A stretch of DNA of 64,000 nt. Origin: KBS-96 sp964247975. Lineage in GTDB: Bacteria > Acidobacteriota > Terriglobia > Bryobacterales > Bryobacteraceae. The translations under genes were made by a program, and so were the position numbers. Position 1 is the stretch's first letter. Each line of letters begins with the position of its first letter. This document shows positions 35,244 through 43,408 of this stretch, one piece after another. The stretch lies in the NCBI GenBank assembly GCA_964247975.1, contig CAXTWH010000009.1:62001-126000 (forward strand), given 5' to 3'. Under the pieces are notes generated by a model. The model had not been told where the DNA came from and did not search any database. It was given only the letters and a program-made list of their open reading frames with translations.

Positions 35244-35746
35244 TGTGTTGGTTCTTTGTCGGGATCAGGCGTAATAGCAATTTCGCCGGTGACGCCGGGC
35301 CGCAAAGGCGCAAGCATCTGTTCTTTGCGAATGATCAGAGTGGAAGTGTCATAGCTTGCATATTCAAAGCCATGTCCATGAGTGATGGCGTCAGTGGGGC
35401 AGGCTTCCACGCAATATCCGCAGAAAATACAGCGGTTGTAGTCAATGTTGTAAACCTTTGCATAGCGTTCTGATCCGCTCACGCGCAGTTCATCGGTGTT
35501 TTCCGCCGCCTCAATATAAATGCAGTTGGCCGGACAGGCTGCCGCGCATAGAAAACAGGCAACACACTTTTCCAGGCCGTTTTCATCACGCTGCAGAACA
35601 TGGCCGCCCCGAAATCGTTCCTCAAAGCGAGGAGGAGCATCAGGATACGCTTCGGTTAGCGCAGGAGACATCATCTCCTTAAAGGTCACCGACATGCCCT
35701 TAGCAATTGCCGCTGCCGAATCGAAAACTTCACCTAACTTTGCCAT
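35240..35746 (-). CDS. nuoI: NADH-quinone oxidoreductase subunit I (isolated copy)
   Basis: NuoI carries the two [4Fe-4S] clusters N6a/N6b that pass electrons toward quinone in complex I. Both binding motifs are intact: C61, C64, C67, C71 (CVACFLCAAACP) and C106, C109, C112, C116 (CIFCGYCVEACP), along with 'PRFEERFRGGHVLQRDENGL' typical of NuoI. Start is the Met at 35746. No other nuo gene is within the window, so it is an orphan copy, either a separately placed complex I subunit or a ferredoxin-like paralogue. Confidence 0.88.
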   Translation of the reverse strand: MAKLGEVFDSAAAIAKGMSVTFKEMMSPALTEAYPDAPPRFEERFRGGHVLQRDENGLEKCVACFLCAAACPANCIYIEAAENTDELRVSGSERYAKVYNIDYNRCIFCGYCVEACPTDAITHGHGFEYASYDTSTLIIRKEQMLAPLRPGVTGEIAITPDPDKEPTH

Positions 35747-35834
35747 TACAATTCCAGGGTAACGCATTTGCGGTGACCGGCCCGGCGAAATCGGGTTTTG
35801 AAGCTAATGATGCGAGAATAAATCAGGTACGCCG

Positions 35835-36077
35835 ATGATCTCCAGCAAAATAGTCCAAACCATACTTCAGCCGCGAGGCTTGGAAGACCGTGAAGCTCAG
35901 GTCTACGAAGCGCGCGATAAATTCAGCCTTCATCTGGGATATGAACTGAAAGTTCAGTTAGAAAAGGGTGACGTGATTCGTTTTCAGGACGATACCGTCC
36001 TGGTATTAAACCGCGACAATCAGGAGATCCAGCATGCAGTTCCACTGCAATCCGTTATTTATTTGTCTGTGCCGTAA
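35835..36077 (+). CDS. Hypothetical protein
   Basis: The 80-aa soluble product starts 'MISSKIVQTILQPRGLEDRE' and ends in a small beta region ('DVIRFQDDTVLVLNRDNQEI'). No family recognised. It lies between the NuoI start and a convergent DUF3309 gene. Composition is ordinary and there is no frameshift. Confidence rests on an intact frame in a gap of the right size. Confidence 0.55.
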   Translation: MISSKIVQTILQPRGLEDREAQVYEARDKFSLHLGYELKVQLEKGDVIRFQDDTVLVLNRDNQEIQHAVPLQSVIYLSVP

Positions 36078-36089
36078 AAGATCTTAACG

Positions 36090-36248
36090 CTAAATGCGCC
36101 GATTCATCAGCAAAAGTACCAAAAGCACCACAACAATTAAACCGACTCCGCCGCTTGGATAATATCCCCATCCGGAGCTATAAGGCCAAGTTGGCAAAAT
36201 AGCTAATAAAAGAATAACTAAGATAATCAGGAGTAACGTTCGGTTCAT
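36090..36248 (-). CDS. DUF3309 small membrane protein
   Basis: The 52-aa peptide, ATG 36248 to TAG 36092-36090, reads MNRTLLLIILVILLLAILPT, then WPYSSGWGYYPSGGVGL, then a second hydrophobic helix and MNRRI. This is the DUF3309 pattern: two helices around a 'PTWP.S..WGY.PSGG' turn. Function unknown; it sits in the inner membrane. Confidence 0.85.
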   Translation of the reverse strand: MNRTLLLIILVILLLAILPTWPYSSGWGYYPSGGVGLIVVVLLVLLLMNRRI

Positions 36249-36273
36249 AGCCAAGCCTAGGAACGAAAGCTTG

Positions 36274-36552
36274 TTAAGTCAACATCGGTTGAAGATTGTC
36301 GGCGGAAAGCTCTGTTGAACAGCAGCCTTCCATCGCTTCAATCAAGCGGAAAAGGCGATCGGCACGCTGATCGAAGCGCGAGATTTCAGAGGAAAGCATC
36401 TGCATCTCATCGAAAGTTTTGGTTGAAGCTCCTAACTGCTGGTAACGTTCCATCAGCAAGCGTTCTTCTCGCAACACTTCAGCGAGTTGATGCACAACCA
36501 GGGTTTCAAGTGGTGTAGAAGTTGAGGAATTTGCCGGGATAGTGAGTTGCAT
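36274..36552 (-). CDS. Hypothetical coiled-coil protein
   Basis: The 92-aa soluble helical protein includes 'LVVHQLAEVLREERLLMERY' and 'MQMLSSEISRFDQRADRLFRL', heptad-rich segments likely to form a coiled coil. Two adjacent Cys (GCCST) occur near the end. No family recognised. It is followed 25 bp later on the same strand by the DUF3309 gene. Confidence 0.55.
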   Translation of the reverse strand: MQLTIPANSSTSTPLETLVVHQLAEVLREERLLMERYQQLGASTKTFDEMQMLSSEISRFDQRADRLFRLIEAMEGCCSTELSADNLQPMLT

Positions 36553-36830
36553 AATCGGTGCTGGCTATTACTTAGCACGTAGCATACCAGTCTCAAGATC
36601 GACTCACAATATCGGTATTTTCTGATGTTTGGGCTTTTCAAGCGATTTAGTTCAGCTTTCTGCTGACTCGCCGCTCCAGAGTGGAGCGAAGTAAATACAA
36701 AGATGGTGGTAAGAACGTTATTATTCCTGTTCAAATTGGGGTCAGAGATGAAACGCCAAAAAATCTTTCTGTTTCATTCTGGAAACTGCCTCACTGTTAG
36801 AAGTGTCGCGTTGTGTCGCATGATAAGAGT

Positions 36831-37112
36831 ATGCGCTCACACCACAAATATTCTTTTGGGGCACTGCTGATTCTGTCTGCTGGACTATCTTCCTGTTTGG
36901 GGTCTCGCGAAACCTCAACCGAGCGGCAGAAGAATGCCGATACCGTTGCCGGCAAAGTAGGAAAAATGGCCCATTCCGTAGCTCAACAAAGCAGCAAGGC
37001 TACGGCAGCGGCAGGAAGAGGGCTGGCGCAAGCGGCTCGCGAAGCGCATGACGGCTGGCGGCAGGCAGCGCAGGAAGATAAGAAAAAGAAGCAGGCCGCC
37101 GGAAGCAAATAG
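36831..37112 (+). CDS. Small lipoprotein-like protein
   Basis: From the Met at 36831 the product has a basic start and a hydrophobic stretch ending in LSAGLSSC, which fits a lipobox with Cys as the lipidated residue. The mature part (about 70 aa) is helical, Ala/Lys/Gln-rich, with a basic tail (EDKKKKQAAGSK). The 18 bases before (ATG 36813) are the alternative start. Likely anchored in the inner or outer membrane; function unknown. Confidence 0.65.
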   Translation: MRSHHKYSFGALLILSAGLSSCLGSRETSTERQKNADTVAGKVGKMAHSVAQQSSKATAAAGRGLAQAAREAHDGWRQAAQEDKKKKQAAGSK

Positions 37113-37137
37113 AACTTGCAAACTTGGCTTCGGCTTC

Positions 37138-38643
37138 TCAAATCTGCGCATGAACAGCCGGTCCCGGCTTTAGAACCACCGGTTTCGGAACCGGCTGCGG
37201 CAGCAACACCGTGAAACAGGAACCGCGCCCCACTTCGCTTTCTACTTGAATGGTTCCGCCGTGTGCTTTAACGATACTGGCGACAAAGCTTAACCCTAAG
37301 CCCAATCCTTTCTCCGGATTAGGATCAGGCACCCGGTAGAAGCGGTCAAAAATGTGCGGCAGGTGATCATGCGGGATGCCGATTCCTGAATCCTCGATTA
37401 GAATGCAAACCGAGTCAGCCGATGCCTCGGTTCGAGCTTTCACCCAACCGCCCGAAGAAGTGTATTTGATGGCATTAGAAAGCAGATTCGTAATCACTCT
37501 TTCCATCTGAATGCGATCGACTTCACAGAATACTGGCGGCCCTCCCAAGTATTGAAGATGCACTTCACAGGCTTCGGCGGGTATTTGATACTGTTCGACC
37601 AATTCGGAAACCATCTCGCTAAGGTTCACGACGGTTCTGTTCATCGGTAGTTGCCCGGTTTCGGCATGAGACAGCAGCAACAGCGCCCGCACCAAATTCG
37701 ATAAACGCTCCACGTCCTGCAGAGCGTTTTCAATCGCTTCGCGCAGTTGTTCCGGTCCCTTAGCTGTAAATAAAGCCACTTCCAATTGCCCTTGGATAGC
37801 GGTCAGCGGCGTTCTCAACTCATGCGAAACATCAGTTGAAAACTGCCGGATCTGCTCAAACGAGCCTTTCAAGCGGCGACTCATTTCGTTGAACGAGCCA
37901 ATTAAACGGTCCAGTTCATCGTTTGCGCCCCGCAGGGGAATCTGCAAACCCAAGTTGGACCCGGTGATGTCGCGCGCCGCAAACTCCACGGCCTGCAAAG
38001 CCGTAATTGCCTTGCCTGCTGAAAACCAACTTATGAATACGCAAAGAAAGATAGTGGCTGGAACAAATAGAAGAAAGTAATTTCTTTGAAATTTCCGGAT
38101 TAGTTGATGGTTCTCGGCCACAGGCCGCGCAATTGCCACATACCAGTCTTTGTGCTGAACCGTATCGGTGAGCAGTCCGCCTAGTACCAGGTAAGGGCCG
38201 TCCTCATCTCCCCGAATGGTCTTAAATAAAGGAGTTTTGTTGGCCTGTAATCGATGTAAGTCCTGCATTACGGCGCTGCGGCTCATCATTTCATCAAAGG
38301 CATGGTCGTAGGTGCCGCGCGAAAAGATAGTCCCATCGCTGCTTTCAATTATTGCCAAGCTGCGAAGCCGCTCCAGATCAGCTACTTCTTCAGGATCGCT
38401 CGCGTCTCGCTTCCACCACAGCACTCCGTTGTCATCGAAATAAACATAACCCCGAATGGCAGCTAATTCTTCCTGCAATGCTTGCTCAGACCGTGTTTCC
38501 AGAATTGAGCGCAGCAACTGAATGCCGGCTAATCCAACTGCAATCGTCACAAAGATAAGCATCAACAAAAACGTGCTTGCCAGACGAAAGCGCAGCGTTT
38601 TAAAAATCTTGATGTTTTGAATCCGCTGAAGAACTTTGTTCAT
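37138..38643 (-). CDS. Sensor histidine kinase
   Basis: The 501-aa kinase has a TM helix at about 20-42, a periplasmic sensor of about 130 residues, a second TM at about 185-205 and a HAMP domain. HisKA follows with the phospho-His in FSTDVSHELRTPLTAIQG (about residue 270), then HATPase with N, G1 and G2 boxes ('NLLSNAIKYT', 'EDSGIGIPHDHLPHIFDRFY', 'GLGLGLSFV'). It resembles CusS/heavy-metal or stress kinases; the signal is unknown. It follows its response regulator gene by 9 bases, so both are co-transcribed. Confidence 0.92.
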   Translation of the reverse strand: MNKVLQRIQNIKIFKTLRFRLASTFLLMLIFVTIAVGLAGIQLLRSILETRSEQALQEELAAIRGYVYFDDNGVLWWKRDASDPEEVADLERLRSLAIIESSDGTIFSRGTYDHAFDEMMSRSAVMQDLHRLQANKTPLFKTIRGDEDGPYLVLGGLLTDTVQHKDWYVAIARPVAENHQLIRKFQRNYFLLFVPATIFLCVFISWFSAGKAITALQAVEFAARDITGSNLGLQIPLRGANDELDRLIGSFNEMSRRLKGSFEQIRQFSTDVSHELRTPLTAIQGQLEVALFTAKGPEQLREAIENALQDVERLSNLVRALLLLSHAETGQLPMNRTVVNLSEMVSELVEQYQIPAEACEVHLQYLGGPPVFCEVDRIQMERVITNLLSNAIKYTSSGGWVKARTEASADSVCILIEDSGIGIPHDHLPHIFDRFYRVPDPNPEKGLGLGLSFVASIVKAHGGTIQVESEVGRGSCFTVLLPQPVPKPVVLKPGPAVHAQI

Positions 38644-38652
38644 TTTGCACTC

Positions 38653-39384
38653 TTACTGCGGATCGGAGTGGGACGTTGAAGCATCCGTGGAATGCAAGGC
38701 AGCGTCCGATTCCGCTTCGGGCAGGTCCAGCATGTAGCCGATACCGCGCACAGTGCGGATCATCTTCATCGGCCATTTGTCATCAATTTTGCTGCGCAGA
38801 TGGCGGATATAAACGTCCACAATGTTTGTAAGGCCGTCGTAATCCATATCCCAAACATGTTCCACAATCATGGTGCGGCTTAAGGGCCGACCGCGATTTC
38901 GCATCATATATTCGAGAATGCTGAACTCTTTGGGCGCGAGCTCTACATTCTCATTGGAGCGGGTAACGCGGCGGCGAATGCAATCAAGCGACAAATCGCC
39001 GATTTGCAGTTTTTCCGGAGTAGGCTGGCCGCGTCTGAGGAGAACTCGCACGCGAGCCAGCAGTTCCACAAACGCGAACGGCTTCACTAAGTAATCGTCG
39101 GCTCCTTGTTCCAGCCCTTTCACGCGATCATCGACGGAATCGCGCGCGGAAAGAATCAGAACAGGCGGAATCACTTTCCGGTTGCGAATTTTGCGAAGCA
39201 CCGAAAGCCCGTCAGTGTCAGGCAGTCCAAGGTCCAGAATCACCAGATCATATTCGGTGGTGTGAACCATATCCACCGCCGATTCTCCGGTATGCGCGAC
39301 ATCAACCGCGTAGCCGCCGCTTTCCAACCCCCGCGACAGAAAATCCGCAATTCGCTTCTCATCTTCCACAACCAGAATTCGCAT
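38653..39384 (-). CDS. OmpR-family response regulator
   Basis: The 243-aa protein has a receiver domain ('MRILVVEDEKRIADFLSRGL', phospho-Asp in LVILDLGLPDTDG, K in DYLVKPFAF). A winged-helix output domain follows ('VELAPKEFSILEYMMRNRGR', 'VDVYIRHLRSKID', 'IRTVRGIGYML'). The last 15 residues are a Ser/Thr/Asp tail. It forms a two-component pair with the kinase 9 bases downstream; CusR/MprA-like by sequence. Confidence 0.93.
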   Translation of the reverse strand: MRILVVEDEKRIADFLSRGLESGGYAVDVAHTGESAVDMVHTTEYDLVILDLGLPDTDGLSVLRKIRNRKVIPPVLILSARDSVDDRVKGLEQGADDYLVKPFAFVELLARVRVLLRRGQPTPEKLQIGDLSLDCIRRRVTRSNENVELAPKEFSILEYMMRNRGRPLSRTMIVEHVWDMDYDGLTNIVDVYIRHLRSKIDDKWPMKMIRTVRGIGYMLDLPEAESDAALHSTDASTSHSDPQ

Positions 39385-39432
39385 GATGTTCCAAGTCTAA
39401 CGAAACCAGGCGCAAGTGGCGTAGGTTGGCGA

Positions 39433-40521
39433 TCAATCGCCGGATGCTCTGCCGGGAGCAGGCAAGGGCGCGGAAGTACGATACAAGGAGCCGGGGAACT
39501 TGCCGCTGGTGCGCAGCATGGAAAGCGCGGTCATGACAGAGATCAGCACGGCAGAGAAAATTCCGACCTGTGCCACCGTAAGCGATTCCTTCCAAAAGCT
39601 GAACCAGCGGCCGTACACCAGTTCAATATGCACCCAGTACACCAGCAGCGATGTGGTTCCAAGCTGGCAAAGCCAGCTCCAGCGATGGGCAATGGCGTTA
39701 TTTGCCCAAACAAAAGCGAAAGAAAGAAGCGCCAAACAAACGCCTGCTTTAATCGCCGCTAAACCAGGGCTATCCAGCCAATAATCTGTTTGGGCATAAA
39801 GTGAATACGGCAGATTCGAGAAGTATTCTCCGGCCACAATCAACCCTAGCCCGATCAGCATGGTCCACTGCATGACCTTGTCTAAATCTTCCTGTTTCAC
39901 CAAGCGAATCACGCTTCCAATCGACATGCCGACTGCCAGAAAAGAAGCCCAGGGGAAAAAACCAAAATAGTTGAAGTTGGGCATGAAGTAGTTGCGCAGC
40001 AGAAACGGGATTTGCGGTGAATCAGATTGCGCTAATAAGGGCGATAAAGCTGCAATCAAAATGCCCAAAATCGCGCACAAACGCGCCCGGTCCAGGGTCG
40101 TAAACACCGCCATCGGCGTAAACACCAGCATTGCCATGCCCATGCAGTTCAAAATATCCACCCGCAGCAATTCACTTGCCGGGCTGCCCGGAAATCCTAA
40201 AATATAAAGCGAGAAACGAAAGGAAAATGCCAGCACAAAAAGATAACCGGCTCTTTTCAACGCCGCTAGGATCCGGTTCCGGTTATTGTCGCCCTGCCTT
40301 TCGCGGCTGTGCATCAGAAACGCAAAAGTGATGCCGGTCAGAAATAAAAAGACCGCGGGCGCTTCTCCGCCCAGAAACTGCGAAAAAACGTAAGCGCCTT
40401 GGCTGCGCAAATCATTGCGGGTAAAGGAGTGAAAAGAGTGGCCCTGCAGCATAACCAGTGCTGCTAGTCCGCGCGTCCAATCAATAAAAGCTAATCGTGA
40501 AGCCTTTTTCTTATCCGTCAT
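39433..40521 (-). CDS. Multi-spanning acyltransferase-like protein (DUF1624/HGSNAT-like)
   Basis: The 362-aa protein starts with 'RLAFIDWTRGLAALVMLQGHSFHSF', the entry helix typical of membrane acyltransferases of the DUF1624 group, with the conserved Asp-Arg-Gly and His. About ten hydrophobic segments follow. The donor and acceptor are unknown; related proteins acetylate or succinylate envelope sugars. OpgC-type or acyltransferase-3 proteins are the alternatives. It lies in a same-strand series with the LolA-like gene (21 bp). Confidence 0.7.
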   Translation of the reverse strand: MTDKKKASRLAFIDWTRGLAALVMLQGHSFHSFTRNDLRSQGAYVFSQFLGGEAPAVFLFLTGITFAFLMHSRERQGDNNRNRILAALKRAGYLFVLAFSFRFSLYILGFPGSPASELLRVDILNCMGMAMLVFTPMAVFTTLDRARLCAILGILIAALSPLLAQSDSPQIPFLLRNYFMPNFNYFGFFPWASFLAVGMSIGSVIRLVKQEDLDKVMQWTMLIGLGLIVAGEYFSNLPYSLYAQTDYWLDSPGLAAIKAGVCLALLSFAFVWANNAIAHRWSWLCQLGTTSLLVYWVHIELVYGRWFSFWKESLTVAQVGIFSAVLISVMTALSMLRTSGKFPGSLYRTSAPLPAPGRASGD

Positions 40522-40542
40522 TCTCGATCGGCGGCTCCGCGC

Positions 40543-41211
40543 TTATTCGGGGTTTTCCACTGTTGGATTTCCAGGAGGATTTAATTTCAGCGAACCCAAT
40601 GGCGGGTTCAACTGAAAATTGGTGTAAGTTACCTGCCGAAAATTTCCTGAAGGATAAGTAAATTTTTGTTGAACAGGATACCCGGATTTTTCCGGTAGCC
40701 AAACTTCAATCGTAGTCAACTGTTCTTTCATGGCCGGTTCCTTAGGAATCAACACCAGTTTTGATGCCTGCTCCGTGCCTATCGGTTCCTTGCCCGCCAA
40801 GGTCACATTGTAGGCATTTGTCAATGCTTTACCGGAAGTGCCGAAGCCTAATAGCAGATACTGATCCAGCAGCGCGGCCTTCTTGCCTACCTTATAAACC
40901 TGAACAAGATTCAAATTGGGAAAGTAAATCTGCACCGTTTTATTGCTGAATCCAATGGAACGCTTGTCTTTGCTGTGGGTGAAATCCAGCAAAGCTTCCG
41001 TTCCGTTTTTGTCTTTTTTCATCTTGATCACGCCGGATTCCGTAGTGTTGTCATCCAGAATTTCTGTATGAGTTAGCACAGTTAAATCGGAGCTCATGCT
41101 GCGAAATCTGTCGGCGGCTTCATCCATCCGGCTCAGAACAGCATCCAAAGTTTCGGCTGGAACACGCAGGGAAAATACAAGCAGCAGAACGAACAGGGTA
41201 AGACGATTCAT
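40543..41211 (-). CDS. LolA-like outer-membrane lipoprotein-sorting protein
   Basis: After a signal peptide (MNRLTLFVLLLVFSLRV) comes a LolA/LppX-like half barrel: 'LDAVLSRMDEAADRFRSMSS', 'KDKNGTEALLDFTHSKDKRS', 'VQIYFPNLNLVQVYKVGKKA' and 'EVWLPEKSGYPVQQKFTYPS'. Such periplasmic proteins carry lipids or lipoproteins. No LolB or LolCDE genes are in the window. It lies 12-18 bp behind a small membrane protein gene found with it, so the two are likely linked. Confidence 0.8.
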   Translation of the reverse strand: MNRLTLFVLLLVFSLRVPAETLDAVLSRMDEAADRFRSMSSDLTVLTHTEILDDNTTESGVIKMKKDKNGTEALLDFTHSKDKRSIGFSNKTVQIYFPNLNLVQVYKVGKKAALLDQYLLLGFGTSGKALTNAYNVTLAGKEPIGTEQASKLVLIPKEPAMKEQLTTIEVWLPEKSGYPVQQKFTYPSGNFRQVTYTNFQLNPPLGSLKLNPPGNPTVENPE

Positions 41212-41229
41212 GAACACAAGAAGAAGACG

Positions 41230-41619
41230 CTAATGCTGTGCCGAGGTATACGCAATAAAGCCTTTGACTTCCTGTTCGGCTTCATCGCGAATGGGCTCTA
41301 CCCGCAGCACGGTCAAACGCTTGCCGGTGCGTTGGCGGATAATTTCGCCGGCTCGTTCGTTCCGCTGCGCTTCCGGGATGCCGTTCAACAAAGCAGCTTC
41401 AATGAAAAGTTGCAGGCTCCCGCGATCATTTGAAATAAGAACTACATTCGTAGCGCGAGGTTGGTCACTAAACCAGTCTCGCGGGAAGGCAAAAATGAAA
41501 ATCAGAATAACCGCAACAACCAGATCGTATTGCCAGGAACCGCGTGGGAACTCCCAAAACAGCAGTTTGCGCACGATACTGCCCGCTGCACCCTTCGGTT
41601 TCTGTCCACCCGCCTTCAT
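41230..41619 (-). CDS. Hypothetical single-span membrane protein
   Basis: The 129-aa protein has a basic N-terminus, 'KLLFWEFPRGSWQYD', one membrane helix (LVVAVILIFIFAF) and a soluble periplasmic domain of about 75 residues. Its features are 'VVLISNDRGSLQLFIEAALL' and 'LTVLRVEPIRDEAEQEVKGF'. I do not recognise the family beyond having seen this type beside LolA-like genes. It is co-oriented with the LolA-like gene and 64 bp after lexA. Confidence 0.65.
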   Translation of the reverse strand: MKAGGQKPKGAAGSIVRKLLFWEFPRGSWQYDLVVAVILIFIFAFPRDWFSDQPRATNVVLISNDRGSLQLFIEAALLNGIPEAQRNERAGEIIRQRTGKRLTVLRVEPIRDEAEQEVKGFIAYTSAQH

Positions 41620-41682
41620 TTCACCCTTACTGTAACATTGGCTTGCTACAAAGCCTGGTGAGTTTGCGGTTTTCGCGGTCGG

Positions 41683-42306
41683 CTAGTATTTCCGCATCAC
41701 TGCCAGAACTTTGCCTTGAACTTCGAGCTGGGCCGGATCCACAAAGATGGGCTGCATCGCGGCATTGGCCGGCTGCAATCGTACCGTACCGTCGTTTTCC
41801 CGATAATAGCGCTTCAGGGTTGCTTCCGTTCCACCCACCAGAGCTACCACAATCTCGCCGTTTTTCACGTGTTGGGTTTTCTCCACCAGCACGTAATCGC
41901 CGCTGCAAATATGGTCCTCAATCATGGAATCTCCCCGCACTTGCAGAGCATAAGTTACGTCATGCCGGGCAAAATCGGAAAATTGCAGCGTTTCCGGATT
42001 GGGAATCGCCTCAACCGGCGTTCCGGCAGCAATTCGGCCTAGTAATGGGACAGAAATATTCGAGCCGGAGTGTCGTGCCTTTTCTTCCGAAAAATAGCGT
42101 TCTCCGATTTCGAGCGACCGGCTGTGATTAAAACTGCGACGCAGATAATTCTTTGCCTGTAATGCTTGTATGTGCTTGTGCACAGTCGCTAGGGAGGCCA
42201 GCTTGAGCCCATTCGCAATTTCCTCGTAGCTAGGACTGTAGCCGTTCTTGGTGATGAATTCTGCTAGAAAATCCATCAATTCTTTTTGACGTCGCGTTAG
42301 CGCCAT
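41683..42306 (-). CDS. lexA: LexA repressor (SOS response)
   Basis: LexA represses DNA-damage genes and cleaves itself when RecA filaments form. The 207-aa protein has an N-terminal winged helix-turn-helix ('GYSPSYEEIANGLKLASLATVHKHI'), the scissile A94-G95 in RIAAGTP, and the catalytic dyad S127 (GDSM) and K165 (EATLK). The helix-turn-helix differs from the E. coli one, in keeping with a different operator. A direct-repeat box lies 30 bp upstream of its ATG (42336-42350), suggesting autoregulation. Confidence 0.95.
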   Translation of the reverse strand: MALTRRQKELMDFLAEFITKNGYSPSYEEIANGLKLASLATVHKHIQALQAKNYLRRSFNHSRSLEIGERYFSEEKARHSGSNISVPLLGRIAAGTPVEAIPNPETLQFSDFARHDVTYALQVRGDSMIEDHICSGDYVLVEKTQHVKNGEIVVALVGGTEATLKRYYRENDGTVRLQPANAAMQPIFVDPAQLEVQGKVLAVMRKY

Positions 42307-42335
42307 GGCAAATCTCCAATACTTCTATTGTTGGC

Positions 42336-42350
42336 GAATAAAAAACGAAC
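42336..42350 (-). promoter_or_regulatory. Putative LexA box upstream of lexA
   Basis: The plus strand reads GAAT at 42336-42339, seven bases, then GAAC at 42347-42350 (minus: GTTC-N7-ATTC). Spacing and half-sites match, with one mismatch, the GAAC-N7-GAAC repeat at 5484-5498 in front of the topoisomerase III-RecQ unit, and the A-rich spacers also agree. lexA genes are usually self-regulated, which supports the assignment. Confidence 0.6.
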
Positions 42351-42466
42351 GTCAATCTTCTTTTGCAGTCTTAATGAAATTAGCGGCGAAAAAGGGGAGA
42401 AGATGGCGTAATGCTGCCTAAAATCGTTGATAGCAGGATAGGTTTAAGCTTTTAAACTTCCGGCTC

Positions 42467-43066
42467 TTACATATCGCGCCGGTTTTCAAGCGACCGCGAC
42501 ATCGTGACTTCATCAGCGAATTCAAGATCGCTGCCGACCGGAATACCCATCGCAATGCGCGTTACTCGCGGGCCAAGTGGCTTTAACAAACGCGCCAGAT
42601 AAACGGCTGTGGCTTCGCCTTCCACGGTCGGGTTCGTCGCCAGAATGATTTCCTGAATATCGCCTTGATGAATACGGTCGATCAAGCCTTTGATCTTCAA
42701 TTGTTCCGGGCCGATGCCCCGCAGCGGCGAAATCGCTCCGTGCAGAACATGGTAAACGCCGCGGAAGCTATTGGTCGTTTCAATTGGAAGAATGTTGTGG
42801 GGCTCTTCCAATACGCACAATAAAGAATGGTCGCGGTGCGGGTCGCGGCAATAAATACACAACTCGGAATCGCTGATATTGTTGCATTCCGAGCAGAGCG
42901 TCAACTTATCTTTGATGTCGAGCAGAGCTTGAGAAAGCCGTTCCGCATCTTCGCGAGGGGAGCGAAGAAGATGAAAGGCAATGCGTTGCGCTGATTTCTG
43001 GCCAATGCCCGGCAGCCGTTTGCACTCGGCGATTAGCCGGGCAAGCGGCTCCGCAAATTCTGGCAT
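42467..43066 (-). CDS. recR: Recombination mediator RecR
   Basis: RecR works with RecO (and RecF) to load RecA at gaps. The 199-aa protein has a helix-hairpin-helix ('RLPGIGQKSAQRIAFHLL'), a C4 zinc finger (CSECNNISDSELCIYC), and a Toprim domain ('LLCVLEEPHNILPIE', 'ATNPTVEGEATAVYLARLL'). It is the last gene of the dnaX-ybaB-recR unit, 12 bp after ybaB. Confidence 0.96.
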   Translation of the reverse strand: MPEFAEPLARLIAECKRLPGIGQKSAQRIAFHLLRSPREDAERLSQALLDIKDKLTLCSECNNISDSELCIYCRDPHRDHSLLCVLEEPHNILPIETTNSFRGVYHVLHGAISPLRGIGPEQLKIKGLIDRIHQGDIQEIILATNPTVEGEATAVYLARLLKPLGPRVTRIAMGIPVGSDLEFADEVTMSRSLENRRDM

Positions 43067-43078
43067 AAAGATACTAAC

Positions 43079-43393
43079 CTAAAATAATCCGGGCGGCAGG
43101 CCCATTCCGCCCAGCATCCCGCCCATTTTGCCGGACGCTTCTTCGTCCACCTTTTTAGTGGCTTCGTTGCAAGCGGCCACGATCATATCCTGCAGCATCT
43201 CTACATCGCCTGCGACTTCCGGATCGATCTTCACGCTTAACAGGTTTTTCTGGCCGTCCATTTTCACGCTTACCATGCCGCCGCCCGCCGAAGCTTCCAC
43301 GCGAATGGCCGCCACTTCTTCCTGCAGCTTCTGTTGCATCTGCTGGGCCTGTTTCATCATGGCCTGCATGTTCATATTTCCGGGAAGTTTCAT
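43079..43393 (-). CDS. ybaB: YbaB/EbfC nucleoid-associated protein
   Basis: The 104-aa DNA-binding protein shows the YbaB pattern 'MMKQAQQMQQKLQEEVAAIR', 'VEASAGGGMVSVKMDGQKNL', 'LEDMIVAA'-like helix and a Gly/Met-rich tail. It is a dimeric nucleoid protein. Position between dnaX and recR is the classic arrangement, 15 bp after dnaX. Confidence 0.94.
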   Translation of the reverse strand: MKLPGNMNMQAMMKQAQQMQQKLQEEVAAIRVEASAGGGMVSVKMDGQKNLLSVKIDPEVAGDVEMLQDMIVAACNEATKKVDEEASGKMGGMLGGMGLPPGLF

Positions 43394-43408
43394 AAATCTT
43401 CAAAAATC

